A DNA stretch of 64,000 bases, from contig NW_026252108.1 in NCBI RefSeq assembly GCF_025399195.1, forward strand, positions 186,001 through 250,000. The letters run 5' to 3'. Below the pieces are notes generated by a model that did no database searches, was not told the DNA's origin, and saw only the letters and a list, made by a program, of their open reading frames with translations. This document shows positions 16,632-28,674 of this stretch, one piece after another. A program made the position numbers and the translations under genes. Origin of the DNA: Umbelopsis ramanniana AG. Lineage: Eukaryota > Mucoromycota > Umbelopsidomycetes > Umbelopsidales > Umbelopsidaceae. The first letter of the stretch is position 1, and the number at the start of each line of letters is the position of its first letter.

Positions 16632-17983
16632 TCAGCCTCTGGTAACTCCGGTACATGGGTCTCCAATCTCCAGCAAATTGCCTGCTTCCCAGTACTTTTC
16701 GAACTCATCACGGATAAATGTTATATTCTTCGAATGCTTGTATTGGCTGAACCATTCCGGATGGTCCTTCAGTCTTTCCTTCACCCACTGCGCGTAATAG
16801 ATACTTCTTTCGAATCGGCACCGATAATTCTTGTCTGAGAGTATCGCCTTGGTAATTTCCCGCCACTCCCGCCATTCGTTGTAGGTGTCGTTCTTAATTT
16901 TGAAAAAGAACGGTAACTTGGCGTTGGTCCTACAACGAATAACTACACCCTCCACTTGTCTGTTTTCGAATTCATCCTCGTGGCGGAGTGACGCTTCAAC
17001 GTCTTTAATAGATTGAACATCCGGCAAAACTGTAAATGGTGCCACTCTCAAACCCCACTCTCGTCCAATCTCGCGAACCTCGTCACTGGGCATGGTATGT
17101 AGGTGGATTTCGTTGTAGTTAATGCCATGAAGGTACAGACCACTGGTTTCTGGTGGATACTCTAGAACGTGCTGTTCAAAATTGTCGTCACAAAGCTGCA
17201 TGACTGTTAACTATACACTCGCCATTATAAATTGGAAATTGTTAAACCACATACCTCTGCGACCATTGTGACGTTATGTTTGTGAATCCATAATGAAAGC
17301 TCAGAAATGGAACGCCCAGCTGAATCCAAGTGTTTCAAAAGCCATGTGTACGCTACACCAGCATGGTGAGCCTGATCGTCTATAGGGTCAGCCATACTGT
17401 GTTTTGATGTAACCACCACCTCATTTTCAGATACCGCAGAGATGAAAATAATACACCCATTTTCTTTCGATGTGACTTCGTAAGGGCCAATTGTATTCTC
17501 CTCAATCCATGTCCACTGGTTGAAAAGCAATTGCGGGTTAGAAAGTGGAGCCAAGGTTAGAAATGAAAGCCAGTCAGTCAGTACCTGAGTGAACTTGGTT
17601 TCTCCCAAATTAAAAAACTTGTCGTAACCCCGGACAGCAACCTGATAGGTTTTGTCGTCTACCTTGCGAGTGAAGAGTCCTCGGGCCATGACAGGAAAGG
17701 GACAGGGATCCTTTTTGTATTCTGATTCAAGCATAGTCCAGCTGGTCAACCTCACACCTGACAATGGCAAAACAAAGTCTTTGTGTCGGACGGTCTTTGC
17801 TTTCTTCCTCTCTACGCTGTTGGAAATTTCATAAAGCTCATTGACAATTTGGGAAGTTGTCGATTCAGTCGACTGATCTGACATGTCGCGTTTGGGTTGG
17901 TAAACGCAAAATTTGGCTTGCCCTCTTTTAATAGGTGCTGGTAGAGTGGCGCGGGCGATTTTGTTACGTGACTGCTGTGCCAC
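16632..17983 (-). CDS. TRL1: stand-alone tRNA ligase (Trl1 ligase domain only)
   Basis: This enzyme is an ATP-dependent RNA ligase of the Trl1/T4 Rnl1 type that seals exon halves in tRNA splicing and, in fungi with an Ire1 pathway, HAC1-type mRNA. Two exons (17983-17255 and 17195-16632) give 430 residues. Nucleotidyltransferase motifs are in order: the adenylated lysine at residue 173 in SKENG, upstream ARGLFT, motif IV EGVVIR and motif V FFKIKND. The protein stops at DPCTGVTRG, where fungal Trl1 would continue into kinase and cyclic phosphodiesterase domains. No room exists for them, since the next gene starts about 155 bases on. A T run of roughly 16 follows the TGA directly. A second ATG at residue 34 (MSDQSTES) could be the real start. 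Confidence 0.88.
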
Positions 17984-18374
17984 GACTGACCGACGTGGGC
18001 TACCCTTGAGTTCTGTCAGGACACCGTGCCGTACAATCTGTAGTGTGCAATGCTTTGGTTATGATTATTTCATGACCATGTAAATCTCTTGTATTTATCA
18101 TAGAAGTAAAGGTATCTTGAGGAGTTGGGCTACCACGCAATTCTGACTGATATATGGCGCAGTGATATATTGCACAAACCGCAGCGGCATTGAGTCATCT
18201 GTATCGCCTTCTAACATAATTGCCTTTGGTCGCGCAAAGGCAAGAACCGGCATAATATCAATTCCTTCCGCACCATCTTATTTATACGAATCCATTAAAC
18301 ACATGTAAACAAAACTCAAAGAAGAAGAAGGAGAAAAAGGACATGTCAAGCAAATACAATGGAGTTTATTAACT

Positions 18375-20944
18375 TCATGGGGTCTCCTTGGGACAGATCA
18401 ATTTCTGGAGGAGAAAGCAAAGCGATAATTAGAATAATTCATAAATACATCATAGCAAGCTCTACGTATACCGTACCTTGTAGTCCTTGATAGTACCAGA
18501 AAATTTGTGAAGCTTTTTGCCTTCACAAATCCAGATCTCATTACAAACGGTGTTAATGAAACGTTCGTCGTGAGAAACAATTACGACACCACCCTTGAAT
18601 TGAGCAAGAGCAGTCTGAAGAGCATCGATAGAATGAAGATCCAAGTGATTGGTAGGTTCATCGAGAACAAGGATATGTGGGTTGACCAAACTGAGGCAGG
18701 CAAAGGCTACACGAGACTTCTGACCACCGGAAAGAGTCTTCATGACCTGCAAACCAACCATACCAGTGATACCAAATGCACCAAGATGTCGACGATATTC
18801 TTCTTCACTCTTGCCGGGGAACTTATCAGCCATGAAACCAACAGGGGATTTCGTCAAATCGAGCTGATCAATATGATGTTGCGTAAAGTAAGCAATGCGT
18901 AGACGGCCGTTACGGTTAACGAGACCACTTTGGGGTCTAAGGTCGCCAGTAAGAACCTTAAGCATAGTGGATTTACCTGGGCAAAATGACGAATTATTTT
19001 AGACGATTTATTGCATGTTAAATTTTTACCGCTTTTGCTTACCAGCTCCGTTAGGTCCAACAACTGCAATTCTAGAGTCTAAGCGCATGTCAAGATAGAT
19101 GTCGTTGATAATAATTTTGTCGGGAGAATAGCCAAATTTGACGTTGTCCATTTGTAATATAGGTGCAGAGAGTGCATCGGGGTCTGCAAATTTGAATGTG
19201 ACAAGTCTCTCTTCTTCAGGTGCTTCTAGGATAGGAAGTTTTTCTAATATCTTGATTTTCGATTGCGCTTGTGGTGCTCTCTTGGCGTTGTAACGCCATC
19301 TGTCTATGAAATCTTGAAGATGTTGACGGAATTCCATCTGCGACTGGTATTCTCGCAACTGTTGTCTCTGTCGCTCTTCGCGTGTGGCATCAAACTGAGC
19401 ATAATTGCCCTTATAATGGTCGAGTTTTTCGGAATGCTGATGGAGAATATCCGTGGCAACCTCATCCAAGAATTCTTTTAAGAGAAAATAAAATATGTAT
19501 ATAAATATGCCTTGCTCCACCAGATTTATAATACGTCAGCATGAAAGATACTCTACCTCTGTCGTGAGAAACGACAAGCAATGTATTTGGCCAAGTTTGC
19601 AAATAGTTTTCAAGCCAGACAATGGCGGGAATCTGAAAAATAACATCAGTCAGTACCACACTTGCGCAAATTCCAGTTCAAATTGATCTGTAGGTAGTCC
19701 CAGCTTACATCCAACATGTTATCCGGTTCATCAAGCATCAAACAATCGGGTTTACAGAACAAAGCTCTTGCAAGAGAAATTCTCATACGCCAACCACCAG
19801 AGAATTCCCTGGTAGGTCGTCTCTGCTGTTCGGTGTCAAAACCAAGACCAGACAAAATGGCTGACGCTCTGAAAGTAAAAATCTATGTGAATACCATATG
19901 CCTCAAACCTGTGCTCGACTGTCTATAACATTACCTTGCTTCAGCCTTGTTGCTTTCAATGTCCTCCAACTTTTGGTAAACTTCTCTCAACTTGGAGTTG
20001 AGACTCTCCTTGAGTTTGTCTGCAGCATCTCTAGACTCTTCTGTTGCACCTTCTTCTGCGTCCTCTGCATCTAATACATTGATCTCGGCTGTCAGACGCC
20101 TTTCTTCATTCAAAAGATGCGTACGCCAGACGTCAGCCTTCAAGACCATTTCTAAAGCAGGGGTGTCGTCACCAATAACTTCCTGCTCGACGTAGAGCAA
20201 TGAAATATGTGTAGGGACGTTAAGCTCACGTCTTGCCATAGCCTTGAGCAGAGTGGATTTACCGATACCGTTCTTGCCAACAAGACCATAGCGACGACCA
20301 AAAGCAAGGGTAACATTGGCATCTGTAAGGATACGTTTTCCGCCAAATGAGATATCAAAGTTTTCAAGTTTAATATCCTTTGACTTTCCTTTGGTGGATG
20401 TGTAATCCATAATGGGGTTGTACATTTTGTAAGCCTCAGCGAGCGCCTTCTGTTCGCTGTCATGAATCAACTTGGAAGCTTCATAATCAATTGCCATGTT
20501 AGATTTAGCTTGACGTTTTGCCATTTTTGCAGCAATTTTAGCTTCAGCCTTCTTTAACTTTGAAGCGTCGACTTGAGACTGGATGGTACGACCACGAACC
20601 GACTGAAGATCTACATTTTCCTTCATCAAACTGACAGTTGCTGAGATGTTGGATTGGCTGGCCATGTTGATTGGCTGTGCTAGCTTGTTGAGACCTGCTT
20701 TAGGTTGAGCGACGTTGTTCGTTTTGGCGCTCAAAAGCTTGATGAGCTGGTCGCAAAGTCTGTCGATCTCGCCTTCCTTTCCTCCAACGTCCAGCAACAT
20801 GGGTCGAACGAACTCTGTGATTCCATCCTCATCGTCGTCGGCAAAATCGGTTCCCTCGAGATAACCGGTAATATATTCTACAACGGCATCGTCAGCTTCT
20901 GGAACTGATTTCTGAATCAGGGTTGCGATCTCTGCGGTAGCCAT
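18375..20944 (-). CDS. GCN20: ABCF ATPase GCN20 (ABCF3)
   Basis: GCN20 is a soluble ABC-F protein that works with GCN1 on ribosomes to activate the GCN2 kinase during amino-acid starvation. The start is MATAEIATL, followed by the GCN1-binding N-terminal region. The first ABC cassette has Walker [15 protein letters not shown], signature EFSGGWRMR and Walker [13 protein letters not shown]. The second has [11 protein letters not shown] (joined over an intron near 19040-18978), signature TLSGGQKSR and [10 protein letters not shown] charged linker with [14 protein letters not shown] separates them. The protein ends [12 protein letters not shown] after a final small exon. There are no membrane segments, as expected for ABCF. 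The first cassette has Asp where Thr or Ser usually follows LDEP. The promoter lies in the 600-base spacer before the transporter gene. Confidence 0.93.
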
Positions 20945-21540
20945 TGATCAAGAGACTGCGCGATTCAGGAAGGGTCTGCCAGCAAAAAAAAAAAAATTGA
21001 GGTAGAAACAGGCACAAATGGAGTTTCAAAAAAAAATCAGTGAGTGCAGCGTCTTTGTATGAAGATCCGCGCTTAAGGCAAGAAAAATACAGCATAACAG
21101 AATGACCTTCTAGCACCTATATTACAAAACGGCATGGTTAATGCGATTGTATCAAAAGTTTGAAGCAAAAAAAAAGAATTAAAACTAAAAAGCGAAAGTA
21201 AATACGAAGTGGAATATGCTACTGGGATTGACATGCGTATAAGTAACAGCATTTTGCTAGTTCGTTTCTTAGCCAACTTCTTATACTTTTTCTGTCAAAC
21301 CTGCTAGAAGCCTACGGATCAAAACACCGTAATGAAACTTACAGGATCTATACACAGAAAAACGCCAAAGCCCCAAGTACAAAGACAGATAACATATTCT
21401 ATAATTATTTTATTATTTTCAAAGTACAGTTTCAAAAGATATGACTTCGAATGTAAAGAAAGATTTGACATATTGACATGACGATAAAATTATAATGTGC
21501 ATATTTTAAAGGTATTTCATACATCTCAATTTCTTGAGAG
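20945..21540. other. spacer between GCN20 and the DHA2 transporter; no gene seen
   Basis: A 600-base AT-rich spacer with A tracts near 20982 and 21166. It should contain the GCN20 promoter and the 3' end of the transporter transcript. I see no coding or RNA gene in it. Confidence 0.5.
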
Positions 21541-23539
21541 TTAGTCTTTTGCTTCCTTTAGCTTCTTAAGGTCTTCCTTTGACAAAGGTACATGAGCGGT
21601 TGCAAGGACGAGCAGACCTGAAAGGCAAAAGAGGGCAGTTGTGGTGTAGAAAACTGGCTTTAGTGCCTCAATGGATGCCTCGCGTATAAGCAGTTGAGTT
21701 GCTTGGTCGAAGCCGGATATAACAGTCTTATCACCCTCAAGAATGGCAGTCATGGAAGCAGGATCGATATTTGGTATAGCTTGGGCGATGAGGTTTGGCA
21801 AAGTATTGTTAAAGATGGTTCCGAACACGGTCACGCCGATAACTCCTCCTAGAGAGCGGAAGAAGCTGACAAGACTGGTAGTAACTGGAAGATCTTCTTT
21901 TTTGGTGGGAGCTTGAGCGCTAAATAAAGCACTAACGACGAAAGCTCCAGTTCCAGCACCGGAAAGGATAAGGCAGCCGACTTGCAAGCCAGTTGAGGCT
22001 GACATAGTCCAGGTAGTAACTAATCCCGTTCCAATAGAAGCAATGAAGGGTCCCATAGCTGCAAATGGACGATATCTCAAAGTGACAGAGATCAGGATGC
22101 CGCATACGATAGCACAAAGGATGGTTGAGACCATGTAGGGGATGAACTTCACACCGGAAGTGGTGGCAGAGTTGCCCATGCCTTGCTGATAAATTATAGG
22201 GACGTAGTAAATGAAGCCGGTCAAACACATTCCCATGAAAATGTTTGCCATAAAAATCAATCCAGGGTTTCGATGAACTGTGAACACGCTCAATGGCATG
22301 AGAGGTTCTTTTGCCACCCTCCATTGGACCCACAAGAATATGGCTAGGAGAACAGCGAATAGGCAAAATAGAACAATGATGACGGGCGAATTCCAGCTGT
22401 ACTTGCTGCCTCCCCACGACAAGGGAAGCAACAGAATAATGACCCAGGCAAGCAAAAGCACGAGACCAAGGTAATCTACGCGGCTGAATCGTTCTTTCCA
22501 GGTGGTTCCGGGTGCAGGCTGATTTCGGAGTACCAGAACAACAGCGAGAGCAGAAACTATAAGATGAATTATTTAAAGGTTAAATGTGATCGAAAAAATT
22601 AAAAAACGTTCAAAGTGGGATGATATTACCTGCTCCTAATGGGAGATTAATGTAGAATGCCCATCTCCTATAAGTTTTCAAAAAAAAAAAAAATTGTGAA
22701 AGGTTAAAGGCGTTGTTCCAATGAAATAGGGATTCATAAAAAGATAGTATCTTACCAGCTGAGGTGGTCAGTAAATGCGCCTCCGATCAATGGGCCAATG
22801 GCTGTGCCAATCATGTAAAATAGACCAGCAAGTCCCTGGTACATACCTGGCGATATGCAAATAATATTAAAATGACTGCATTGAAACGATGTCACTTTCT
22901 CAGTCAAAGAGAATAAAGCTTACCTCTTCGTCGCACGGGGCAGACGACGGTGATAATGATTTGAGTCAATGATTGAATACCAGCACCTCCAATACCAGCA
23001 ATAGCTCTTCCAATGATCAGCATAATCATGCTATTGGCAAGAGCACAAATCAAGCTTCCCAGGAGGAAAAAGAATAGAGCAAAAAGAATCATGATCTTGT
23101 AGCCAAAGATGGATGAACATTTTCCATAGACACCTTGGAAAGCGGTCCATGTTAGAAAGTAAGCGGCACCAACCCATGAGACATCTTGAAGAGACTGGAA
23201 CTCGGCAGCGATAGTAGGTATAGCTACACTAACCACGGTTTGATCTAGGGACGCCATAAACATGGATAAACCAAGTGCTAGCATCAGAGAGAGCAAGACT
23301 TTGGTACTCAGGTACGCGGGATCATTGTCTTCATCTTCAGGGGATGGGTCCTTTTCTATGTCCTGGGATGGAGATTTTTCTGTATCTTGGATTTTTTCTG
23401 TCATGGATAGGGTATCCATTGTGGATGGTAAGTTTGATTCAGAACTAGCGAGAGTTGGTTTCCTGTCAAAAATAAAGAACAAACGGGAACGTCAGTAGCA
23501 GCTCAAGGATAGGAAAACCATATGGCATACTTACTCCAT
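21541..23539 (-). CDS. MFS drug:H+ antiporter, DHA2 (14-TM) family
   Basis: This is a plasma-membrane or vacuolar exporter of the major facilitator superfamily. After an acidic cytosolic N-terminus (EKDPSPEDEDNDPAYLSTK) the first helix reads LSLMLALGLSMFMASLDQTV, with the DQT motif typical of DHA2. Loop 2-3 carries the motif A remnant GKCSSIFGYK, and motif C-like GIGGAGIQSL follows. The remaining helices are in the C-terminal exon, which also contains QGMGNSATTSG and SFFRSLGGVIGVTVFG. I place the start at 23539: the two-codon exon ATGGA splices (GTAAGT donor, TTGACAG acceptor) to GAAACCAACTC, giving MEKPTLASSES. An alternative is the ATG of MDTLSM further in. Such pumps commonly confer drug resistance or export metabolites; the substrate cannot be read from sequence. 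The P450 pair lies upstream on the same strand. Confidence 0.9.
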
Positions 23540-23935
23540 GGATTATCAATTGTAATGTATGATTTAAATCTATGCTTGGATCTGATTAAATACGGATCGG
23601 TTTATATACCTTTGCAAAGCCTACAAGTATTTCAATCTCCATCTGATTTGCACGCAAATTGACTGAGCGAATTTCGGCGGATCACCACCGCACTGGCAAG
23701 ATGCGCCGGCGGACGTTATAAAGTCCGACTTTTCAATCGGCACATGGCAAAAAGGGCAACTTGATCAAATCACGTGCAAAGTTCTGTGCGCGAGAAATGG
23801 ATCTTTTGTAGGTTGAACATATCAGGCTGCTCTCTAACAGAAATACTGGTAAACAACGAATAGGTGTTTACTGCGAAGAGAGTTTGTTTATATAATATGT
23901 TATGAGATTGAAGATGGATATTTGACTTTTGATAT

Positions 23936-26101
23936 CTAGTTATCACGCTTTTCAAACTTGATTGCGCCCGTAGGCATGCCGCGGTGCGTATAGGGAAGAG
24001 TTATATCACTTGCAGCAGTCATCTTATATCTTGAAATTAGCAAAGATGTTATCGTCTTAATTTCTTGAACGGCAAAGAAGCGTCCTGGGCAGGCGTGTCT
24101 ATTCAAAAAGGTAATTAGTATGCCAATGCATGCAAAGACCATTCAAGGACCGTGCCTTTTGGCAAATACTTACTTTCCCATGCCGAAAAAGATATGGTCC
24201 TCTCCAATGCGCACGGCCTGCTTTTTAGATTGAACAAACCGCCAAGGTTGGAAGTCTTCCGCATCCTCGCCCTGCAGATCAGTCGCACGAGAGACATCCC
24301 AAGAATTGAAATAGACAATTTCGCCACTTGGGATAACGATACCGTTGCTCAACTCGATATCCTGCTTGTTGATATTTTTGTGTTGCAAGCTTAAACCTAC
24401 CGTTCTCTGTCGCAGTACCTCTCGTACAAAACTATCAAGCTTGACGAGCTTCTTGATCACATCAAACGACAGCTCGGGATCTTGACCTTTAGTGCCTTCG
24501 CTTTCAATAGCCTCCTTCTGCTCCTCCAATAGCTCATCAATATACTGGGGGTATTTCATCAACCAATACAAAACCATGGTGGTATTTTCGGTTGTAGTGT
24601 GGATGGATGCAAAAACGAGCATGAAAGTCCAGTTAACCACATAATCTTCGTATGGGATTTCATAGTCTCCATCAGCAGGATACATTTCCATTAGACTCTG
24701 TAACATGTCATTCTATAATTCAATTAGGTTCAGTATATGCGAAGTTTTGATTGGACGTAATGTACAACATGGTGACTTACGGGACGTTCATAGCCGGGGG
24801 TATTCTGTTCTCTCAATCTCCTTTCGACTTCAGGTATGATGTATTTCTTGGCATTCATGCGATGATGATTAACAAATTGCTTGCGAGGGAAAATATATCT
24901 GGGGCGACATGTCAGTTAGATTAGTCATACCGACACGGAAGGACATAATGGTACATACTTTTGGTACATGCTATTGAACGTAGGGAAGGTTTTCATGAGC
25001 CAGTTTGGTCGTAAATTCACGCCAACCTCAGCGGTAACACTTCCTAAGCTTTCGCAAAGGCTGTCGTTTTGAGCGAGTACCTTTTGCAATGATACAGAAT
25101 CAAAAATGTGCCGTTGCGGATAGTTTTAAGATCATGCGATGACTTACCTCACCGAGAAAAACGCTAACACTAGCCTTTGCTATCATGGATTGCATAAAAG
25201 GGAATAGATGGGGGAAAACCTTGGGTTCTACATGCAACATGATCAATGTTAATCAGTTGACGATTTGCTAGATTATCTTGAAGTACGGTCACTTACCCTT
25301 CAGATCACCTAGCCATTTATCAGCAACATACGAAAGCTTCGCAATATATCAATACTATGCACAGAATTATCAACGATATGACAATGTGCCATCAATGGAT
25401 CCTACCTGATGAGTGACTCGTGGTGTGAAGTACTTCAGGTTGGGATTTAGATACTTGGAAACAATAGTGATGGAACCTGAATATTTATCTTTTTGATGGA
25501 TGCCCATCATGTGGGCAACATTGAAAAAGTCTTCGGTAGCCATGATGAGACTGAAGTCTTCGCTCAGCATAACTTCTCTAACATGGTCCCTTGACACAAC
25601 TGTGCCGATCTGTTGCGCACAGTTTGTTGTGATCACATCAGTAACACGGTCATACATGCTACGCGGAGTTCAAGGAATTACTCTTACCCTGTGAAATACA
25701 TCAGTTCTAAATGTTCCACCGTAAAGCTTTGCGTAGTACTCAGTCCATGCGCGAGGATCTTGCGCGTAGGTGATGTTACCTGCCAATTGAAATTCTTATT
25801 ACTAATACGTCGCTTTAACTTCTGCTTCTATGTGATTTTCAACCTACCGGCAGGAGTGGATCCTGATACGAAAGGAGCTGTGTTCTGTGAGGGATGAAAG
25901 GTGTATGTCAATACGGTCAGTTCATGCGCAGAGAGTTGTAAAACGTATGTGGAATGGCTAGCCCACCTTTTTCGGATACTTCGACGTGTAAACCGCAGCA
26001 GCTATAACAGCGACGGCGACGGCTACTCCAATATACTGATCTTCTCTTGAAAGATTTCGTAGGGATTCAAGTTTCCTTGGGATAGTGGTCTGAAGCGACA
26101 T
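23936..26101 (-). CDS. cytochrome P450, copy 1 of a tandem pair
   Basis: A microsomal fungal P450 monooxygenase with about ten exons. The N-terminus MSLQTTIPRKLESLRNL leads into a hydrophobic anchor (GVAVAVAVIAAAVY). Diagnostic motifs are the I-helix FASIHTTTENTT, K-helix ExxR in FVREVLRQR, FQPWRF, and the haem loop FGMGKHACPGRFF, where an intron splits GMGK from HACPG and the cysteine ligand is intact. The I-helix lacks the standard AGxDT pattern; the SIHTT variant is seen in fungal P450s related to ent-kaurene oxidases, so it need not mean loss of activity. The substrate is unknown. The gene lies about 400 bases from the start codon of the DHA2 transporter and about 410 bases from the stop codon of its paralogue, all on one strand. 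Confidence 0.88.
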
Positions 26102-26509
26102 TATAGAATACGGAAGAAATCCGTTTTGTCGTCGGCAATGGGAAGTTGGACAGTTTATAGTTACGCCTGGGTTACATAGATTGCTTGGCCTATCATTGGC
26201 TAGGCGGTCTTTTACCCATATCGTTAAGTTTTCTATAACTCTGCTTTTGAAGTTAATGGCACGTAGGCTCTTGCAGTCACAATAGATGCTCTACTCTAAA
26301 ACGAGGTATTGTGCATCTTGAGCCTGAAAATATGTAAAGTCTACCTGAAGTTGACCTTCGCGATAGTGTAACTTGTCAGTAACCATATACATTCTAACAA
26401 TCTTGGTATGGTTACATATTCAGGCAAAATAGTTGGGCCTTAAGCCCTTGTATAAATTTGGCAATATTTCTGTATTTGTAGCATCATATTATAAAAAAAG
26501 GTTTCAGTA

Positions 26510-28674
26510 CTAATTATCACGATTTTCAAACTTGATGGCTCCCATAGGCATGCCGCGTAGTGTAGATGGCAGTGATATATCAGTAACAGGGCTCATCTTA
26601 TATCTTGAGATTAGCAAGGATGTTATCGTCTTAATTTCTTGAACGGCAAAGAAGCGTCCTGGACAGGCGTGTCTATTCAAAATGATAATTAGTATGCCAA
26701 TGCATGCAAAGCCATTCAAATATCACGCATTTGTAAACACTTACTTTCCCATGCCGAAGGTGATATGATCCTCACCAATTCGCACAGCCTGCTTGTTAGA
26801 TTGAACAAATCGCCAAGGTTGGAAATCTTCCGCATCCTCGCCCTGCAGATCAGTCGCACGAGAGACATCCCAAGAATTGAAGTAAATATGCTCGCCACTT
26901 GGGATAATGATACCGTTGCTCAACTCGATATCCTGCTTGTTGATATTTTTGTGTTGCAAGCTTAAACCGACCGTTCGCTGTCGAAGTACCTCTCGTACAA
27001 AACTATCAAGCTTGACGAGCTTCTTGATCACATCAAACGACAGCTCGGGATCTTGACCTTTAGTGCCTTCGCTTTCAATAGCCTCCTTCTGCTCCTCCAA
27101 TAGCTCATCAATATACTGGGGGTATTTCATCAACCAATACAAAACCATGGTGGTATTTTCGGTTGTAGTGTGGATGGATGCAAAAACGAGCAGGAAGGTC
27201 CAGTTAATCACATAATCTTCGTAGGGAACACCATAGTCTCCATCAGCAGGATACATTTCCATGAGATTTTGTAACATATCGTTCTATAGTTTCATTCGAT
27301 TCAATATATGCGATGACTTGATTGGTCCAAATACTCAATATGATGATGACTTACCGGACGTTCATAGCCGGGGGTATTCTGTTCTCTCAATCTCCTTTCG
27401 ACTTCAGGTATGATGTATTTCTTGGCATTCATGCGATGATGGCTTACGAATTTTTTGTGAGGGAAAATATATCTAGAGCGACACATCAGTAAGATAAATT
27501 CAAAAGGATATAGAGGATGAAATGATGCATACCGTTGATATAAGCTATTGAACGTAGGGAAGGTTTTCATGAGCCAGTTTTGTCTTAAATTTGCGCCAAC
27601 CTCACTGGTGATGCTTCCTAAACTTTCGCAGAGACTGTCGTTTTGGGCAAGTACCTTTTGCAGTGATTTCAGGATCAAAAAATGTGCCATTGTGGATAAC
27701 TTTGAGAAATTAGATAACTTACCTCACCAAGGAAAACGCTAACGCTAGCTTTTGCTACCATGGATTGTACGAAAGGGAATAGATGGGGAATGACCTTGGG
27801 TTCTACATACACCAAGACTGAGTTGAATAACTTGACAATCGCTAGCTTCACTTCTATTGAGACCACTTACCCTTTAAATCACCTAGCCATTTATCAGTGA
27901 CATAAGTCAGCTTTGCAATATATTAGTATAAAGCATAACCATCAAAAGCATGGCAAGGATGATAAATCGACCTTACCTGATGGTTGACTCGTGGCGTGTA
28001 ATATTTCAGATTGGGATTTAAAAACTTTGAAACAACAGTGATAGCCCCTGTATATTTGTCTTTATCCTGGATGCCTATCATGTGGCTGACATCGAAGAAA
28101 TCTTCGCTAGCGCTGGTAAGACTGAAGTCGTCGCTCAGCATAATTTCTCGAACTTGTTCCCTTCCTACGACGGTACCGATCTATTGTGCACAAGTTTTTG
28201 GGATCAGATCAGGAATCTGCTGTTCATACATGTTACGCAGTGTTCAAGTGTATACTCTTACCCTGGGGAAAACATCGGTTCTAAATGTTCCGCCATATAA
28301 CTTGGCGTAGTACTCAGTCCATGCGCGGGGATCTTGGTCATAGGTGACGTTACCTGCTAATTTGAGTCCCTATTACTGACATGTCGCCTTTACCTTCTAC
28401 TTTACGTGGATCTTCACCTACCAGCAGGAGTGGATCCAGATACAAATGGAGCTGTGTTCTACAAATGACGAAAAGTTGAAAAGTCAGTACGGTCGGATCA
28501 TGCATGTAGAGTGTGGCATATCGTATAAGCTATGTCAACCTTTTTGGCAGACTTTGACGTGTAAACAGCAGCAGCTATAACAGCGACAGCGACAGCTACT
28601 CCAATATACTGCTCTTCTCGTGGAAGATTTCGTAGGGCCTCAAGTTTCCTTGGGATAGTGGTTTGAAGTGACAT
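26510..28674 (-). CDS. cytochrome P450, copy 2 of a tandem pair
   Basis: Paralogue of the neighbouring P450 with the same exon layout and near-identical length. The N-terminus MSLQTTIPRKLEALRNLP precedes the same anchor. Motifs are intact: I-helix SIHTTTENTT, K-helix FVREVLRQR, FQPWRFVQ and the haem loop FGMGK+HACPGRFF. Coding differences to copy 1 are spread through the N-terminal half (for example SLTSASEDFFDVSHMIG versus SLIMATEDFFNVAHMMG). The region around the I- to K-helices is identical over 208 bases. Intron sequences have diverged more than exons. Both copies look functional: I found no stop or frame break that splicing does not explain. The offset between start codons (2573) and between stop codons (2574) shows a clean tandem duplication. 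Confidence 0.88.

Noticed and set aside
21541-28674. A full secondary-metabolite gene cluster
   Set aside because: No polyketide, peptide or terpene synthase lies nearby; neighbours are housekeeping genes.
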